Part shown: in pieces, positions 1 through 14,287 of the stretch
How the letters are laid out: the number at the start of each line of letters is the position of its first letter
Position numbering within the stretch: the stretch's first letter is position 1
NCBI GenBank assembly: GCA_958295985.1
Contig: OY282432.1
Span: 1,054,001 to 1,118,000 of the forward strand
DNA from: an uncultured Candidatus Binatia bacterium
GTDB lineage: Bacteria > Desulfobacterota > Binatia > UBA9968 > JAJDTQ01
Direction: 5' to 3'
Length of the DNA stretch: 64,000 nt
Made by a program: the position numbers and the translations under genes
The notes under the pieces: model-generated
Seen by the model: the letters and a program-made list of their open reading frames with translations, nothing else
What the model was told of the DNA's origin: nothing
Database searches by the model: none

Positions 1-1373
1 ATGCCGCGGCCGGAGAGCTCCTGGAGTTTCCCAACAACGTGTTCGGCATGGCGCTGAACCTGGAGGAAGACAACGTCGGCGCCGCGCTCTTCGGCGAGTC
101 GTACCTGATCAAGGAAGGCGACCGCGTCAACCGAACCGGCCGCATCGTCGAGGTTCCCGTGGGCGACGCGCTGAGGGGTCGGGTGGTGTCCCCGCTCGGA
201 GAGCCCATCGACGGTCGGGGGCCCATCGAAACCACCGAACGGCGCCGGATCGAGATCAAGGCCCCCGGCATCGTTGCGCGCCAGCCGGTGACGCAACCGC
301 TGCAAACGGGGCTCAAGGCCATCGACTCCATGATTCCCATCGGGCGGGGCCAACGGGAGCTCATCATCGGCGACCGCCAGACCGGAAAGACCGCGGTTTG
401 CCTCGATACGATCATCAATCAGAAGGGCGGCGACGTGACCTGCATTTACGTGGCCGTGGGGCAGAAGCGCTCCACCGTGGCCCAGGTCGTGGACCAGCTC
501 AGGCAGTACGGCGCCATGGACTACACCATCGTCGTGGCGGCCACCGCCTCGGAGTCGGCCCCGCTCCAGTACATCGCACCCTACAGCGGCTGCACCATGG
601 GCGAGCATATCCGCGACAACGGCGGCCACGCCCTGGCCATCTACGACGACCTCTCGAAGCATGCGGTGGCTTACCGCCAGCTCTCCCTGCTGCTGCGCCG
701 TCCGCCGGGCCGCGAAGCCTTTCCGGGCGACGTTTTCTACCTGCACTCCAGGCTGCTGGAGCGCGCGGCCAAGATGAGCGACGACCAGGGCGGCGGCTCG
801 CTGACGGCCCTGCCCATCATCGAGACCCAGGCAGGCGACGTTTCCGCCTATGTCCCCACCAATGTCATTTCCATCACCGACGGTCAGATCTATCTCGAGA
901 CCGACCTTTTCTACTCGGGGGTGCGTCCGGCCATCAACGTCGGTCTGTCGGTTTCCCGGGTCGGCGGCAACGCCCAGATCCGGGCCATGAAGCAGGTCGC
1001 CGGCGGGCTTCGGCTGGACTTGGCGCAATACCGCGAAATGGCTGCCTTCGCCCAGTTCGGGTCGGACCTCGACGCGGCCACCCAGCGGCAGATCGCCCGC
1101 GGCAGCCGGCTGGTGGAGATCCTCAAGCAGGGACAGTATCAACCCATGCCCGTCGAGAGGCAGGTGCTCATCATCTACGCGGGCACCAACGGCTTCGTCG
1201 ACCGGATCCCCCCCGAGGACCTGCAACGATACCAGAACGAGCTGTTCGAGTTCGTGGAGTCGCAACACCCCGATCTGCTTCCGGCCATCCTCGAGAAGCG
1301 TCAGATCGACGACGAAATCAAGGGAAACGCGGAGCAGGCGTTGCAGGAATTCGGCCAACGGTTTGAAGCGTAA
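1..1373 (+). CDS. atpA: ATP synthase F1 subunit alpha, 5' end cut by the window
   Basis: The alpha subunit carries the non-catalytic nucleotide sites of the F1 head and, with beta, forms the hexamer that couples proton flow to ATP synthesis. The reading frame is open from base 3, where it already reads GELLEFPNN, part of the N-terminal beta-barrel domain; about 55-60 N-terminal residues lie outside the window. The P-loop GDRQTGKTA (about bases 370-396) and the Walker B stretch [10 protein letters not shown] are intact, and the C-terminus (ALQEFGQRF) is normal. The stop TAA abuts the GTG start of atpG with no gap, so the genes are co-transcribed and probably translationally coupled. A GTG at 39 is internal, not the start. 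Identification is certain; only the start is missing. Confidence 0.97.
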   Translation, partial: AAAGELLEFPNNVFGMALNLEEDNVGAALFGESYLIKEGDRVNRTGRIVEVPVGDALRGRVVSPLGEPIDGRGPIETTERRRIEIKAPGIVARQPVTQPLQTGLKAIDSMIPIGRGQRELIIGDRQTGKTAVCLDTIINQKGGDVTCIYVAVGQKRSTVAQVVDQLRQYGAMDYTIVVAATASESAPLQYIAPYSGCTMGEHIRDNGGHALAIYDDLSKHAVAYRQLSLLLRRPPGREAFPGDVFYLHSRLLERAAKMSDDQGGGSLTALPIIETQAGDVSAYVPTNVISITDGQIYLETDLFYSGVRPAINVGLSVSRVGGNAQIRAMKQVAGGLRLDLAQYREMAAFAQFGSDLDAATQRQIARGSRLVEILKQGQYQPMPVERQVLIIYAGTNGFVDRIPPEDLQRYQNELFEFVESQHPDLLPAILEKRQIDDEIKGNAEQALQEFGQRFEA

Positions 1374-2228
1374 GTGCCCAACCTCAAGGACATAAGGAAG
1401 CGGATCGCCTCGGTTCGCAACACCCAACAGATCACCAAAGCGATGAAGGCGGTGGCGGCGGCCAAGCTGCGCCGGGCCCACGACGCCGCGGTGGAGGCGC
1501 GGCCGTACGCGGAGAAGATGCGGGAACTGCTGTCGAACCTTTCGGCGCGGGTGTCGGAGGAAAGCCATCCCCTGCTGATCGAGCGGGAGGAGAAGCGTAT
1601 CGACGTCCTCCTGGTCACCGCGGACCGCGGCCTGTGCGGCGCCTACAACAGCAACGTGATCCGTCTGGCCGAGAACTTTCGTGCGGAACACGGCGACAAG
1701 GAAGTCTCCTTCCGGTTCGTCGGACGCAAGGGGACGGAGTATTTTCGGCGCCGGGGGGTGACCGCCATGGACGACGGTCCGGCGACGTGGCACGCGCCCG
1801 CGGAGGAACTCGCCTCGGCCGCGGCCGGCAGCCTCATTGGGCGTTTCCTGAACGGTGAATCCGACGCCACTTACATCATATACAGCCAATTCCGCTCGGC
1901 CCTTTCACAGGTCCCCGCGGCCGCCCGGATCATTCCGGTGGCGCCCTCGGAGGTGGGAGAAGGGCAGCACCTGACCGAGTACCTGCTCGAGCCCAGCATC
2001 GGAGACCTGCTTTCCAGCCTGCTGCCCAAGAGCGTGGAGGTTCAGGTCTACCAGGCGTTCCTCGAGGCCAGCGCCGGCGAGCACGGAGCCCGAATGACGG
2101 CCATGGAATCCGCCACCAACAACGCCTCCGACCTGATCGGCGACCTCACGCTTCAGATGAACCGGGCGCGGCAGGCGGCCATCACCAAGGAGCTCCTGGA
2201 AGTGGTCTCCACCGCGGAAGCGCTGTAG
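1374..2228 (+). CDS. atpG: ATP synthase F1 subunit gamma
   Basis: Gamma is the central rotor shaft of F1. The 284-residue product has the usual length. The N-terminal helix (NLKDIRKRIASVRNTQQITK, AMKAVAAAKLRRA) and the C-terminal helix (ATNNASDLIGDLTLQMNRAR) that form the antiparallel coiled coil inside the alpha/beta ring are both present, as is the Rossmann-like TADRGLCGAYN stretch. The start is GTG at 1374, directly after the atpA stop. The TAG stop at 2226-2228 forms the edge of a palindromic repeat (2229-2249), so the last codons of the gene border repeat DNA. It sits in the order atpA-atpG-atpD-atpC, as expected for a bacterial atp operon. Confidence 0.97.
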   Translation: MPNLKDIRKRIASVRNTQQITKAMKAVAAAKLRRAHDAAVEARPYAEKMRELLSNLSARVSEESHPLLIEREEKRIDVLLVTADRGLCGAYNSNVIRLAENFRAEHGDKEVSFRFVGRKGTEYFRRRGVTAMDDGPATWHAPAEELASAAAGSLIGRFLNGESDATYIIYSQFRSALSQVPAAARIIPVAPSEVGEGQHLTEYLLEPSIGDLLSSLLPKSVEVQVYQAFLEASAGEHGARMTAMESATNNASDLIGDLTLQMNRARQAAITKELLEVVSTAEAL

Positions 2229-3743
<1,515 letters not shown>

Positions 3744-3746
3744 GTC

Positions 3747-4157
3747 ATGGCCGGCGGCATTTCACTGAGAGTCGTAACCCCGGTCCGGCTGGTGCTCGAA
3801 GAGCAGGTGGACGAGCTGACCGCGCCCGGCCCCCTGGGCCAACTCGGCATCCTGCCCGATCACGCCGCGCTCATGACCACCCTGGACATCGGCCGGCTCA
3901 GCTACAAGCAGTCGGGCGCCACCTCCGTCATCACCCTGACCGGCGGCTACGCCGAGGTGCTCGACAACGTCGTCACCGTGCTGGCCAATGCCGCCGAATT
4001 CCCCAACGAGATCGACCCGGCGCGGGCCGAAAACGCCCGGGCCAGAGCCGAACGCGCGCTCGGGGACAGCGAGCATGTCGACGAGGAAGTGCTGGTGGCG
4101 GCGAGAGCCGCCCTGCAACGCGCCCTCGTAAGGCTCGAAACCGCCGGTTACCGCTGA
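3747..4157 (+). CDS. atpC: ATP synthase F1 subunit epsilon
   Basis: Epsilon sits at the foot of the rotor shaft and can inhibit ATP hydrolysis. The 136-residue product has the N-terminal beta-sandwich (LRVVTPVRLVLEEQVDELT, GPLGQLGILPDHAAL, GGYAEVLDNVVTVLA) and a C-terminal alpha-hairpin rich in Ala/Arg/Glu (ARAENARARAERALGD). It is the last atp gene here; no atpB, E, F or H follows, so the membrane-sector genes must lie upstream or elsewhere. The next gene, aroC, is more than 200 bases away behind palindromic repeat DNA. Confidence 0.95.
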   Translation: MAGGISLRVVTPVRLVLEEQVDELTAPGPLGQLGILPDHAALMTTLDIGRLSYKQSGATSVITLTGGYAEVLDNVVTVLANAAEFPNEIDPARAENARARAERALGDSEHVDEEVLVAARAALQRALVRLETAGYR

Positions 4158-4238
4158 CCGGTCCGGTAGTGGCGAAAAATCTCCGCCCACGAAAAAATCC
4201 CCGCCCACGACGGGATCCGTCCGTCCCGCTTCCCCCTG

Positions 4239-4350
4239 CGTCATTCCCGCGCCTTGCCGTCATTTCCGCGAAAGCGGAAAACCGGGACAGGTGGGGCTTG
4301 GGGGGCAAGCGGCCGCGTCCCCCGGATTCCCGCTTTCGCGGGAATGACGG
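4239..4350. repeat. REP-like palindromic repeat between atpC and aroC
   Basis: CGTCATTCCCGCG at 4239-4251 is answered by CGCGGGAATGACG near 4337-4349, and a further imperfect stem (TTCCGCGAAAGCGGAA) lies in between. This sequence type (cgtcattcccgcgaaagcgg) is a widespread intergenic repeat in high-GC bacteria; a second copy lies at 14231-14253. No protein is encoded here. Confidence 0.75.
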
Positions 4351-4389
4351 ATTCGTGCACGCTGGCCGGGGGCGTGCATTTGGGCTAAG

Positions 4390-5595
4390 ATGTGGAACAT
4401 GTTGCGCTATTTTACGGCAGGAGAGTCCCACGGCCCGTGCCTCACCACCATCGTCGAGGGGGTGCCGGCGGGATTCGACATCGACATCGAGAAGGTCAAC
4501 CACGATCTCTGGCGCCGCCAGCAGGGCTACGGCCGGGGCGGCCGGATGCTCATCGAGAAGGATGAGGTGCAGGTACGGTCGGGTCTTCGGTGGGGAAAGA
4601 CTCTGGGCTCGCCGGTCACCTTCGGCATCGACAACCGCGACTGGAAGAACTGGACCAGGAAGATGTCGCCCTACGCGGAGGACGCGGGCCAGGCCATAGC
4701 GGTCAAGAAGCCCCGTCCGGGCCACGCGGACCTCACCGGGGTCTTCAAGTACGGTCATTCGGACATCCGTAACATCCTCGAACGCGCCAGCGCCCGCGAA
4801 ACCGTGTCACGGGTGGCGGTGGGTTCGTTTTGCAAGCAGCTTGTGGAACCGTTTTCGGTCAAGGTGCGGGGTTACCTTCGCTCCCTCGGCGGCATCGAGG
4901 CGGACATGGACGGGAAGAGCTACGATGAGATATTCGAGCTGGCGGAGGATTCCCCGGTGCGCATGGCGGACCCGGAGGCCGAGAAAAAGGCCATCGAGCT
5001 CATCGACGCGTGCAAGAAGGAGGGCGACACCCTGGGCGGCGTCTTCGAGGTGGTGGCCACCGGCGTGCCGCCGGGCCTGGGAAGCCACGTGCATTGGGAC
5101 CGGAAGCTGGACGGCCGGCTGGCCCAGAGCCTCATGAGCATACAGGCCATGAAGGGGGTGGAGATCGGCCGCGGCTTCGACATCGCACGGCGGCGAGGAT
5201 CCGAGGTGCACGACGAGATCTTCTATGACCCGCAGCACATGATCTCCGACACCAAGCCGCGCATGCAGCCCACCGACTTCTATCGCGGCAGCAACAATTC
5301 GGGCGGCCTCGAAGGCGGCATGACCACCGGTGCTCCGTTGGTCGTGCGGGTTGCGATGAAGCCGATTTCCACTCTCATGAGCCCGCTTCAGTCGGTGAAT
5401 CTTGACACGAAGCAGCCCGAGGACGCCTCGGTGGAGCGCTCGGACGTCTGCTCCGCGCCGGCCGCCGCGGTCATCGGCGAGGCCATCGTGTCGTTCGAGC
5501 TGGCGCGGGCGTTCCTGGAGAAGTTCGGCGGGGACTCGTTGGCTGAAATCACCCGCAACTATGACGGCTACCTGGACCAGATCAAGAGCCTCTGA
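4390..5595 (+). CDS. aroC: Chorismate synthase
   Basis: Makes chorismate from EPSP using reduced FMN, the last shikimate-pathway step. The 401-residue protein has the signature RYFTAGESHGPCLTTIVEG at the N-terminus, RPGHADLTGVFKYGHSDIRN, and the late SNNSGGLEGGMTTGAPLVVR and SDVCSAPAAAVIGEAI motifs. The frame opens at ATG 4390 (MWNM...); ATG 4399 (MLRYFTAGES) fits the family start better. A TAAGAT hexamer at 4386-4391 could be a -10 for transcripts starting at 4399. It heads an aro cluster with aroK, aroB and aroQ. Confidence 0.96.
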   Translation: MWNMLRYFTAGESHGPCLTTIVEGVPAGFDIDIEKVNHDLWRRQQGYGRGGRMLIEKDEVQVRSGLRWGKTLGSPVTFGIDNRDWKNWTRKMSPYAEDAGQAIAVKKPRPGHADLTGVFKYGHSDIRNILERASARETVSRVAVGSFCKQLVEPFSVKVRGYLRSLGGIEADMDGKSYDEIFELAEDSPVRMADPEAEKKAIELIDACKKEGDTLGGVFEVVATGVPPGLGSHVHWDRKLDGRLAQSLMSIQAMKGVEIGRGFDIARRRGSEVHDEIFYDPQHMISDTKPRMQPTDFYRGSNNSGGLEGGMTTGAPLVVRVAMKPISTLMSPLQSVNLDTKQPEDASVERSDVCSAPAAAVIGEAIVSFELARAFLEKFGGDSLAEITRNYDGYLDQIKSL

Positions 5596-5634
5596 GGCCC
5601 GGTCCGAGTCAGTGTCCCGTCGCGCGGGTGGAGC

Positions 5635-6153
5635 ATGACGACCGACGACGCGAACATCGCGCTGACGGGTTTGATGGCGGCCGGCAAGACCGCGGTGGGC
5701 CGGAGGCTGGCGCGGGTCCTGGGTTGGTCGTTCCTGGACCTGGACGCCGTCATCGAGGCGGGCGAGGGACTCGCCGTTCGTGAGATCTTCGCGAGCCGCG
5801 GGGAGCCTTACTTCCGGGAACGCGAGAAGGCGGCCCTCGGGCGGGTGCTGAACGGAGCCGGACAGGTCATCGCCCTGGGCGGGGGCGCGGTGGTGGACGG
5901 CGACAACTTGAGGCTGCTCAAGGAGCGCAGCCTCCTCATCTGGCTCAAGGTGTCGCCCCGGACGGTCTTCAACCGGACCGAAGGGAGCGATGACCGCCCG
6001 TTGCTGCAAGGGCCCGACCGGCTCAAGCGGATACGGGAGCTTTCGGAGCAGCGGGAAGGCATCTATGCCGAGGCCCACTTTGCGGTGGAAACCGATGGGT
6101 TGACCGTGGATCAAGTGGTGCAGCGAATCCAACAGCAACTATGCAGACCGTGA
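5635..6153 (+). CDS. aroK: Shikimate kinase
   Basis: Phosphorylates shikimate at the 3-OH with ATP. The 172-residue protein has the P-loop GLMAAGKTAVGRRLA, the shikimate-binding DLDAVIE and RGEPYFREREKAAL, GGGAVVD, and the lid RPLLQG. This is the usual length for AroK/AroL. The start ATG 5635 follows the aroC stop by 39 bases, and the gene overlaps aroB by 13 bases, so the two are probably translated together. Confidence 0.95.
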   Translation: MTTDDANIALTGLMAAGKTAVGRRLARVLGWSFLDLDAVIEAGEGLAVREIFASRGEPYFREREKAALGRVLNGAGQVIALGGGAVVDGDNLRLLKERSLLIWLKVSPRTVFNRTEGSDDRPLLQGPDRLKRIRELSEQREGIYAEAHFAVETDGLTVDQVVQRIQQQLCRP

Positions 6154-7223
6154 GCGTCAATCTGGGACAGCGCTCGTATGCCATCGAGTTGGGCGAGGGG
6201 CTCCTTTCCCGCGTGGGCGAGATCCTGAAGGCCCGTGGAATCGGCGGCCGCGTCGGCATCGTGTCGAACCCGCCGGTGGCGGACCTCTATGGCGAGGAGG
6301 TCCGGGAGTCCCTCCGGCGCGCAGGCTACGAGACCGCGCTGGTGTTGATCCCGGAGGGCGAGGCGCACAAGGACACGGCGTCCCTGGGGTTGATCTACGA
6401 CGCGCTGGTGGAACAGCGCTTCGACCGGAGCGCGACGCTGATCGCCTTGGGCGGAGGGGTCATCGGCGATGTCACCGGGTTCGCCGCGGCCACGTTTCTG
6501 CGCGGCATCGACTACGTTCAGATCCCGACCACCCTGCTGGCGCAGGTGGACGCGAGTGTAGGCGGGAAGACCGCGGTCAACCATCACCAGGGCAAGAACC
6601 TCATCGGCGCCTTCCACCAGCCGCGGCTGGTGGTCATCGACCTGAACACGCTGCGCACGCTGCCGCCACGCGAATTTGCCGCGGGGATGGCCGAGGTGAT
6701 CAAGCACGGCATCATCGAGGACGCCGGGTTCTTCGGGTTCCTGGAAGAGCGGATGGACTCGCTGCTGAGCCTGGACGCCGCCGCGGTCGAGAGCGCCGTT
6801 GCGGCCTCATGCCGGATAAAGGCCGCGGTGGTGGAACAGGACGAGCGGGAGGACGACCGCCGGGCCATCCTCAACTTCGGTCACACCATCGGCCACGCGC
6901 TGGAGTCCTTTACCGGCTACGAGCGCTTCCTCCACGGCGAGGCAGTGGCCATCGGGATGATCCAGGCGGCGGTCCTGTCCGCGGGCCGGGGCCTGTGCAG
7001 CGCCGCCGAGCTGGGGCGCATCGAGGCGCTGGTGCGGAGCGCGGGCCTGCCGTGGCGAATCCCCGGCGACATCGCCCTGGAAGACCTCGTGGCCGGCATG
7101 GCCCTGGACAAGAAGTCGCAGGCCGGCAAGATCAGGTTCGTGCTGTGCGAAGGCATCGGCAGGACCCGCTTCCAATGGTTCTCACCAGCCGAGATCGTAA
7201 GGGAGCTGGCGCCCGGCCCGTGA
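6141..7223 (+). CDS. aroB: 3-dehydroquinate synthase
   Basis: Converts DAHP to 3-dehydroquinate, the second shikimate step, with NAD+ and a divalent metal. The 360-residue protein has the NAD-binding GGGVIGDVTGFAA, the TTLLAQVDASVGGKTAVNH motif and the metal-ligand region NFGHTIGHALE. The ATG at 6141 lies inside the 3' end of aroK. Length and motifs are complete. Confidence 0.96.
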   Translation: MQTVSVNLGQRSYAIELGEGLLSRVGEILKARGIGGRVGIVSNPPVADLYGEEVRESLRRAGYETALVLIPEGEAHKDTASLGLIYDALVEQRFDRSATLIALGGGVIGDVTGFAAATFLRGIDYVQIPTTLLAQVDASVGGKTAVNHHQGKNLIGAFHQPRLVVIDLNTLRTLPPREFAAGMAEVIKHGIIEDAGFFGFLEERMDSLLSLDAAAVESAVAASCRIKAAVVEQDEREDDRRAILNFGHTIGHALESFTGYERFLHGEAVAIGMIQAAVLSAGRGLCSAAELGRIEALVRSAGLPWRIPGDIALEDLVAGMALDKKSQAGKIRFVLCEGIGRTRFQWFSPAEIVRELAPGP

Positions 7224-7246
7224 TCCGATGACAAGAGCCTGTGACC

Positions 7247-7699
7247 ATGTCTGACATGAAGATACTGGTCCTCCACGGACCCAACCTGAACCTGCTCGGC
7301 TCGCGGGAGCCGGAGATCTACGGCCACGACACCCTCGCCGACATCGACGCCCGCCTGGGCTCGCTGGGCGCGGAGCTGGGGGTGGCGGTGGAGGCGCGCC
7401 AGTCCAATCACGAGGGCGAGTTGGTCACCTGGGTCCAGCAAGCCGGCGCGGAGGGGTTCCGCGCCGTCATCATCAACGCCGGCGCGTACACCCATACGAG
7501 CGTGGCGTTGCGGGACGCCCTGGCCGCCGGCGGGCTCCCGGTCATCGAGGTCCACCTGTCCAACATCTACAAGCGCGAAGAGTTCCGGAGAACGTCCTTG
7601 ATCTCGGATGTTGCCGTGGGCCAGATCGCGGGGTTCGGTCCACAGAGCTATCTTCTGGCGCTGCGGGCCGCGGCCGAATTCGGCTCGGCAATGAAATAG
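7247..7699 (+). CDS. aroQ: 3-dehydroquinate dehydratase, type II
   Basis: Dehydrates 3-dehydroquinate to 3-dehydroshikimate. The 150-residue product has the type II fold signatures [47 protein letters not shown] and [19 protein letters not shown] at 7241 is an alternative start; ATG 7247 ([11 protein letters not shown]) or ATG 7256 are more likely. It closes the aro cluster; aroA, aroE and the DAHP synthase gene are not in the window. Confidence 0.95.
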   Translation: MSDMKILVLHGPNLNLLGSREPEIYGHDTLADIDARLGSLGAELGVAVEARQSNHEGELVTWVQQAGAEGFRAVIINAGAYTHTSVALRDALAAGGLPVIEVHLSNIYKREEFRRTSLISDVAVGQIAGFGPQSYLLALRAAAEFGSAMK

Positions 7700-7755
7700 C
7701 CTGAGGCCGACCGCATCCACCGAGAGGCGGCGCTTGCCACCGGCGCCGTAACGTC

Positions 7756-8961
7756 ATGGCTTTCCCCCTGTTCATCCTCGCCCTGGTCACCGGTACCCAC
7801 GTCATCGGGGCCTCCGCGCAATACGGCATCAATACCTTCGCGCCGTTCTATCAGCAGGAGCTGGGTCTCACCCGTGCTCAGGTCGGGCTGTTCTTCACCG
7901 CATTCTACATCGGCATGGCCGGCTTCTCGTTTGCCGCAGGATGGTTGAGCGACCGGCTGGGAGTGCGCCGGGCATCCTTCATCGGTCACGTGTTCGCGGG
8001 GACGGCGGTGATCTTCGCTTCGTCGGCGCAGTCCTTCGGCCTGGCCTTCGCGTGCTTTCTTCTGACCGGCCTCGGTTACAGCTTCCTCAACCCCGCCTCC
8101 ACCAAGGGAGTGCTGATGTGGTTCCGGCGGCAGCGCGCCACCGCCATGGGTATCAAGCAGACCGGCGTGCCGGGCGGCGGGGTGCTGACCGCCCTCGTGG
8201 GCGCGCCGCTGGCGGCGGCCTTCGGCTGGCGCGCGACGCTCGCGGGTCTCGGTGTGATGAACGTCTTGTTCGGTGTGGCCTTCCGGTTTCTTTGGCGCGA
8301 GCCCCCCGAAGCCGGAGGGCCCGGCGGCGGCCGTTCCGAAACGGCCGAACGCCCGAGGCTGCGGATCAGGCGCCTGCTGGCCTTGAGTTGCGGCACGGCC
8401 CTGCTGCTCATCGGGCAGATGTCGCTCCTCACCTATCTGCCGTTGTTTCTCAAGGAGAAGCTGGCTTTCTCCACGGTCCACGCGAGCCAATGGCTCTCCA
8501 TCACCCAGAGCGGGGCGGTTCTCGGCCGTGTCGGCTGGGGCACGGTGAGCGACCGGCTCTACGGCGGCAGGCGCAAGATCGTGCTGGTGCTCATCGGCAC
8601 GATCTCGGTCCTCTTGTGCACGGTGTTCAGCGCACTTCACAAGGGGGTCTCGCCGTTCATCCTGGTTCCCCTGACCTTCCTGGGTGGATTCACCATGATC
8701 GGTTATCAGGGAGTGTCGTATTCACTGATCAGCGAGATCGCGGGACAGTCCAGGGCCGGGATGGCCCTGGGTCTGATGATCACCATCAACGCCATGGGGA
8801 CCGTGGTCGGCACACCCCTGTTCGGCTACATCGTCGACGCCACCGGTTCCTACGTCATCGCGTGGCAGGCCCTGGCAGGCGTGCTGGCGCTGGGGACCTT
8901 GAACATCGCCGTATTCGTGTCGGAGGCCCATGACAGCGGCGCGGCGGAATCCCGCGCCTGA
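7756..8961 (+). CDS. Major facilitator superfamily transporter
   Basis: A 401-residue, strongly hydrophobic protein with about twelve predicted membrane helices. The loop after helix 2 carries the MFS signature GWLSDRLGVRRA and its second-half echo GTVSDRLYGGRRK, which places it in the inner membrane as a secondary transporter. The substrate cannot be read from the sequence; the GxxG-rich helices (TGVPGGGVLTALVG) resemble oxalate/formate and monocarboxylate-type MFS members. It lies 56 bases after aroQ on the same strand, so it may be co-transcribed with the aro genes. Confidence 0.85.
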   Translation: MAFPLFILALVTGTHVIGASAQYGINTFAPFYQQELGLTRAQVGLFFTAFYIGMAGFSFAAGWLSDRLGVRRASFIGHVFAGTAVIFASSAQSFGLAFACFLLTGLGYSFLNPASTKGVLMWFRRQRATAMGIKQTGVPGGGVLTALVGAPLAAAFGWRATLAGLGVMNVLFGVAFRFLWREPPEAGGPGGGRSETAERPRLRIRRLLALSCGTALLLIGQMSLLTYLPLFLKEKLAFSTVHASQWLSITQSGAVLGRVGWGTVSDRLYGGRRKIVLVLIGTISVLLCTVFSALHKGVSPFILVPLTFLGGFTMIGYQGVSYSLISEIAGQSRAGMALGLMITINAMGTVVGTPLFGYIVDATGSYVIAWQALAGVLALGTLNIAVFVSEAHDSGAAESRA

Positions 8962-9000
8962 CGGGAGGCGCTCGGGCGTCTCCGGCGCGCTCCCGGCGAA

Positions 9001-9029
9001 TTGGCATTGGCGGCCGGAAGTGCTACTAT
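9001..9029 (+). promoter_or_regulatory. Sigma-70-type promoter for gyrB
   Basis: TTGGCA at 9001-9006 and TACTAT at 9024-9029 with a 17-base spacer. This would give a leader of about 85 bases before the gyrB ATG at 9120. Confidence 0.6.
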
Positions 9030-9080
9030 ACGAAAGGCTCGGTGTTCTGCCGGGCGCACTCCGTGACTCACAAGCAGTGA

Positions 9081-11564
<2,484 letters not shown>

Positions 11565-11602
11565 GGCCGTGTCCTCCTGGGGAAACTCTGATCGATTGGC
11601 GT

Positions 11603-11699
11603 CCTTTCGACTTCGCCTGCGCGCAGGACGAACGGGAATGATCCTTCCTGACCGCTCGCCCTGAGCGCAGCGAGACACAGCCGAGCGAAGTCGAAGGGC
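11603..11699. repeat. Imperfect palindromic repeat between gyrB and gyrA
   Basis: CCTTTCGACTTCGC at about 11603-11616 is matched by GCGAAGTCGAAGGG at about 11685-11698, forming a long imperfect hairpin of roughly 97 bases. The internal ccctgagcgcagcgag stretch is typical of a common intergenic repeat in high-GC proteobacteria. Confidence 0.65.
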
Positions 11700-11734
11700 G
11701 TCGCGCCTTGTCGACGACAAACAGCCCCTGTCTT

Positions 11735-14170
11735 ATGGAAGCCGGAACAAGACAACAGAAAGTCCCCGTCTACATCGAGGACGAGATGCGCCAGTCCTAC
11801 GTGGACTACGCCATGAGCGTCATCGTCGGGCGGGCGCTTCCGGACGTGCGGGACGGATTGAAACCGGTGCATCGGCGCGTGCTCTTCGCCATGCACGACA
11901 TGGGCAACCACTGGAACAACGCCTACCGCAAGTCCGCCCGGGTCGTGGGCGACGTCATCGGCAAGTACCATCCCCACGGCGACGCCGCGGCCTACGACGC
12001 CATCGTCCGTCTCGCCCAGGACTTCTCCATGCGTTACTGCCTGGTGGACGGGCAGGGAAACTTCGGCTCCATCGACGGCGATCCGCCGGCCGCCATGCGC
12101 TACACGGAAATCCGCATGGCGCGCATCGCCCAGGAGCTGCTCTCGGACATCGACAAGGAGACCGTTGACTTCCTGCCCAACTACGACGACTCCCTGGAGG
12201 AGCCGTCGGTGCTGCCGTCGCGGCTGCCCAACCTGCTCATCAACGGCGCGTCGGGCATTGCCGTGGGCATGGCCACCAACGTCCCGCCGCACAACCTCAG
12301 CGAGGTCATCGACGGCATCGTCGCGCTGGTGGAGCGGCCCGAGTTGACCATCGACGAGCTGATGCAGTACATCCCGGGCCCCGACTTTCCCACCGGGGGG
12401 TTCATTCACGGGCGTGAAGGCATCCGTCAAGGCTACAAGACCGGACGGGGCAGCGTGCAGATGCGCGCGCGGATCTTTACCGAGACCGTCAAGCGTACGG
12501 GCAAGGAGCAGATCATCATCTCGGAGATCCCGTACATGGTGAACAAGACCCGGCTCCTGGAGCAGATCGCCCACCTGGTCAACGACAAGAAGATCGAGGG
12601 CATCGCCGACCTGCGGGACGAGTCCGACCGCGACGGCATGCGCATCGTCATCGAGCCCAAGCGCGACGCGGTGCCGCAGATCGTCATCAACGCCCTGTAC
12701 AAGCACACGAGCCTTCAGGAAACCTTCGGCGTCAACATGCTTGCCATCATCGACAGCCGCCCGAAGCTCCTGAACCTGAAGGAGATCCTCGAGGCGTTTC
12801 TCGACCACCGCCGGGAAACGGTCACCCGGCGGACCGCCCACGAGCTGAGGAAGGCCGAGGAACGGCTGCACATCCTCGAAGGGCTCAAGATCGCCCTGGA
12901 CCACCTCGACGAGGTCATCACCCTGATCCGCGAGTCGCCCGATCCCCGGTCCGCGCGGGAAGGTCTCATGACCAACTTCGGCCTTTCGGAGGCTCAGGCC
13001 CAGGCCATCCTGGAAATGCGCCTGCAGCGGCTGACCGGGCTCGAGCGCGACAAGATCATCGAGGAGTACCGGGCCATCGAGGCCGCCATCGCCGAACTGC
13101 GCGGGATCCTGGCCGACGAGAAGAAGATCTACGCGATCATCGTCGAGGAGCTCCGGGAGGTCAGGGAAGCGTATGGCGACGTGCGCCGCACCGCCATCGT
13201 CGACCAGGCCGAGGAGATATCCATCGAGGACCTCATCGTGGAGGAGGACATGGTGGTCACCGTGTCCCACGAGGGTTATATCAAGCGCAACCCCATCACC
13301 CTGTACCGCGCGCAAAACCGCGGCGGCAAGGGCAAGGTGGGCACGACGACCAAGGACGAGGACTTCGTCGAATATCTGTTCGTCGCCTCCACCCACTCCC
13401 ACATCCTTTTCTTCACCACCATCGGCAAGGTCTACCGCATCAAGGTCCACGAATTGCCCCAGGCCGGCCGTTCCGCGAAAGGCCGGCCGGTGGTGAACCT
13501 GCTGCAGCTTCAGGACGGCGAGAAGGTCTCGGCGTTTCTGCCCGTGCGGGAGTTCCGGGAGAGCCGCTACGTCATGTTCGCGACCCAGAACGGGCTGGTC
13601 AAGAAGACCGATCTGATGGCCTATTCGAGTCCTCGGGCCACCGGCATTCGCGCCATCGCGCTGGAGGAGAACGACTCCCTCATCGGGGTCCAGCTCACGG
13701 ACGGCGATCAGGAGATCCTGCTATCCACCATGGACGGGCAGGCCATCCGCTTCAAGGAGGAGCAGGTCCGCGCCACCGGCCGCGGCACCCTGGGCGTCAT
13801 CGGTATCCGGCTGGAAGGGGACGACCAGGTGGTGAGCATGGAGGTGCTGCACCCGGGCGCGTCGATCCTTACCGTAGCGGACAAGGGCATGGGCAAGCGC
13901 ACCGGCATCGACGAGTACCGGCTCCAGGGCCGTGGCGGCAAGGGCCTCATCACCATGAAGACCACCGAGCGGACCGGCCGCGTGGTGGGCGTGCAGCAGG
14001 TGGTGGACGAAGACCAGTTGATGCTGATCACCGACGGCGGCAAGATCATCCGGCTCCGGATCGGCGACATCCGCGTCATCGGCAGAAACACCCAGGGCGT
14101 GCGTCTCATCGACCTCGACAACGGCGAGCGGGTGGTCTCCCTCGCCCGATTGGCCGAAGACGACGGCTAA
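11735..14170 (+). CDS. gyrA: DNA gyrase subunit A
   Basis: DNA cleavage/religation subunit of gyrase. The 811-residue protein has [34 protein letters not shown], the quinolone-pocket stretch [10 protein letters not shown] and the catalytic tyrosine in AAMRYTE (Tyr123 here). The position equal to E. coli Ser83 is Ala84; the Asp87 equivalent is kept as Asp88. The C-terminal beta-pinwheel is present, but its GyrA box reads QNRGGKG at about residue 527 instead of QRRGGKG. The frame is open from TTG 11708, yet ATG 11735 ([18 protein letters not shown]) matches the family. Confidence 0.97.
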   Translation: MEAGTRQQKVPVYIEDEMRQSYVDYAMSVIVGRALPDVRDGLKPVHRRVLFAMHDMGNHWNNAYRKSARVVGDVIGKYHPHGDAAAYDAIVRLAQDFSMRYCLVDGQGNFGSIDGDPPAAMRYTEIRMARIAQELLSDIDKETVDFLPNYDDSLEEPSVLPSRLPNLLINGASGIAVGMATNVPPHNLSEVIDGIVALVERPELTIDELMQYIPGPDFPTGGFIHGREGIRQGYKTGRGSVQMRARIFTETVKRTGKEQIIISEIPYMVNKTRLLEQIAHLVNDKKIEGIADLRDESDRDGMRIVIEPKRDAVPQIVINALYKHTSLQETFGVNMLAIIDSRPKLLNLKEILEAFLDHRRETVTRRTAHELRKAEERLHILEGLKIALDHLDEVITLIRESPDPRSAREGLMTNFGLSEAQAQAILEMRLQRLTGLERDKIIEEYRAIEAAIAELRGILADEKKIYAIIVEELREVREAYGDVRRTAIVDQAEEISIEDLIVEEDMVVTVSHEGYIKRNPITLYRAQNRGGKGKVGTTTKDEDFVEYLFVASTHSHILFFTTIGKVYRIKVHELPQAGRSAKGRPVVNLLQLQDGEKVSAFLPVREFRESRYVMFATQNGLVKKTDLMAYSSPRATGIRAIALEENDSLIGVQLTDGDQEILLSTMDGQAIRFKEEQVRATGRGTLGVIGIRLEGDDQVVSMEVLHPGASILTVADKGMGKRTGIDEYRLQGRGGKGLITMKTTERTGRVVGVQQVVDEDQLMLITDGGKIIRLRIGDIRVIGRNTQGVRLIDLDNGERVVSLARLAEDDG

Positions 14171-14230
14171 GCCGCCGCATGCGATGTCCGAATCGTCATC
14201 GGTGCGAAATACCGTAGCCAGGCCCCGGAA

Positions 14231-14253
14231 CCGTCATTCCCGCGAAGGCGGGA
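14231..14253. repeat. REP-like palindrome upstream of gpsA
   Basis: CCGTCATTCCCGCGAAGGCGGGAA: a short hairpin of the same family as the repeat at 4239-4350. Confidence 0.7.
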
Positions 14254-14287
14254 AGCCAGGTGGGGAGGGGCCAAGGGAGCACAGCCG

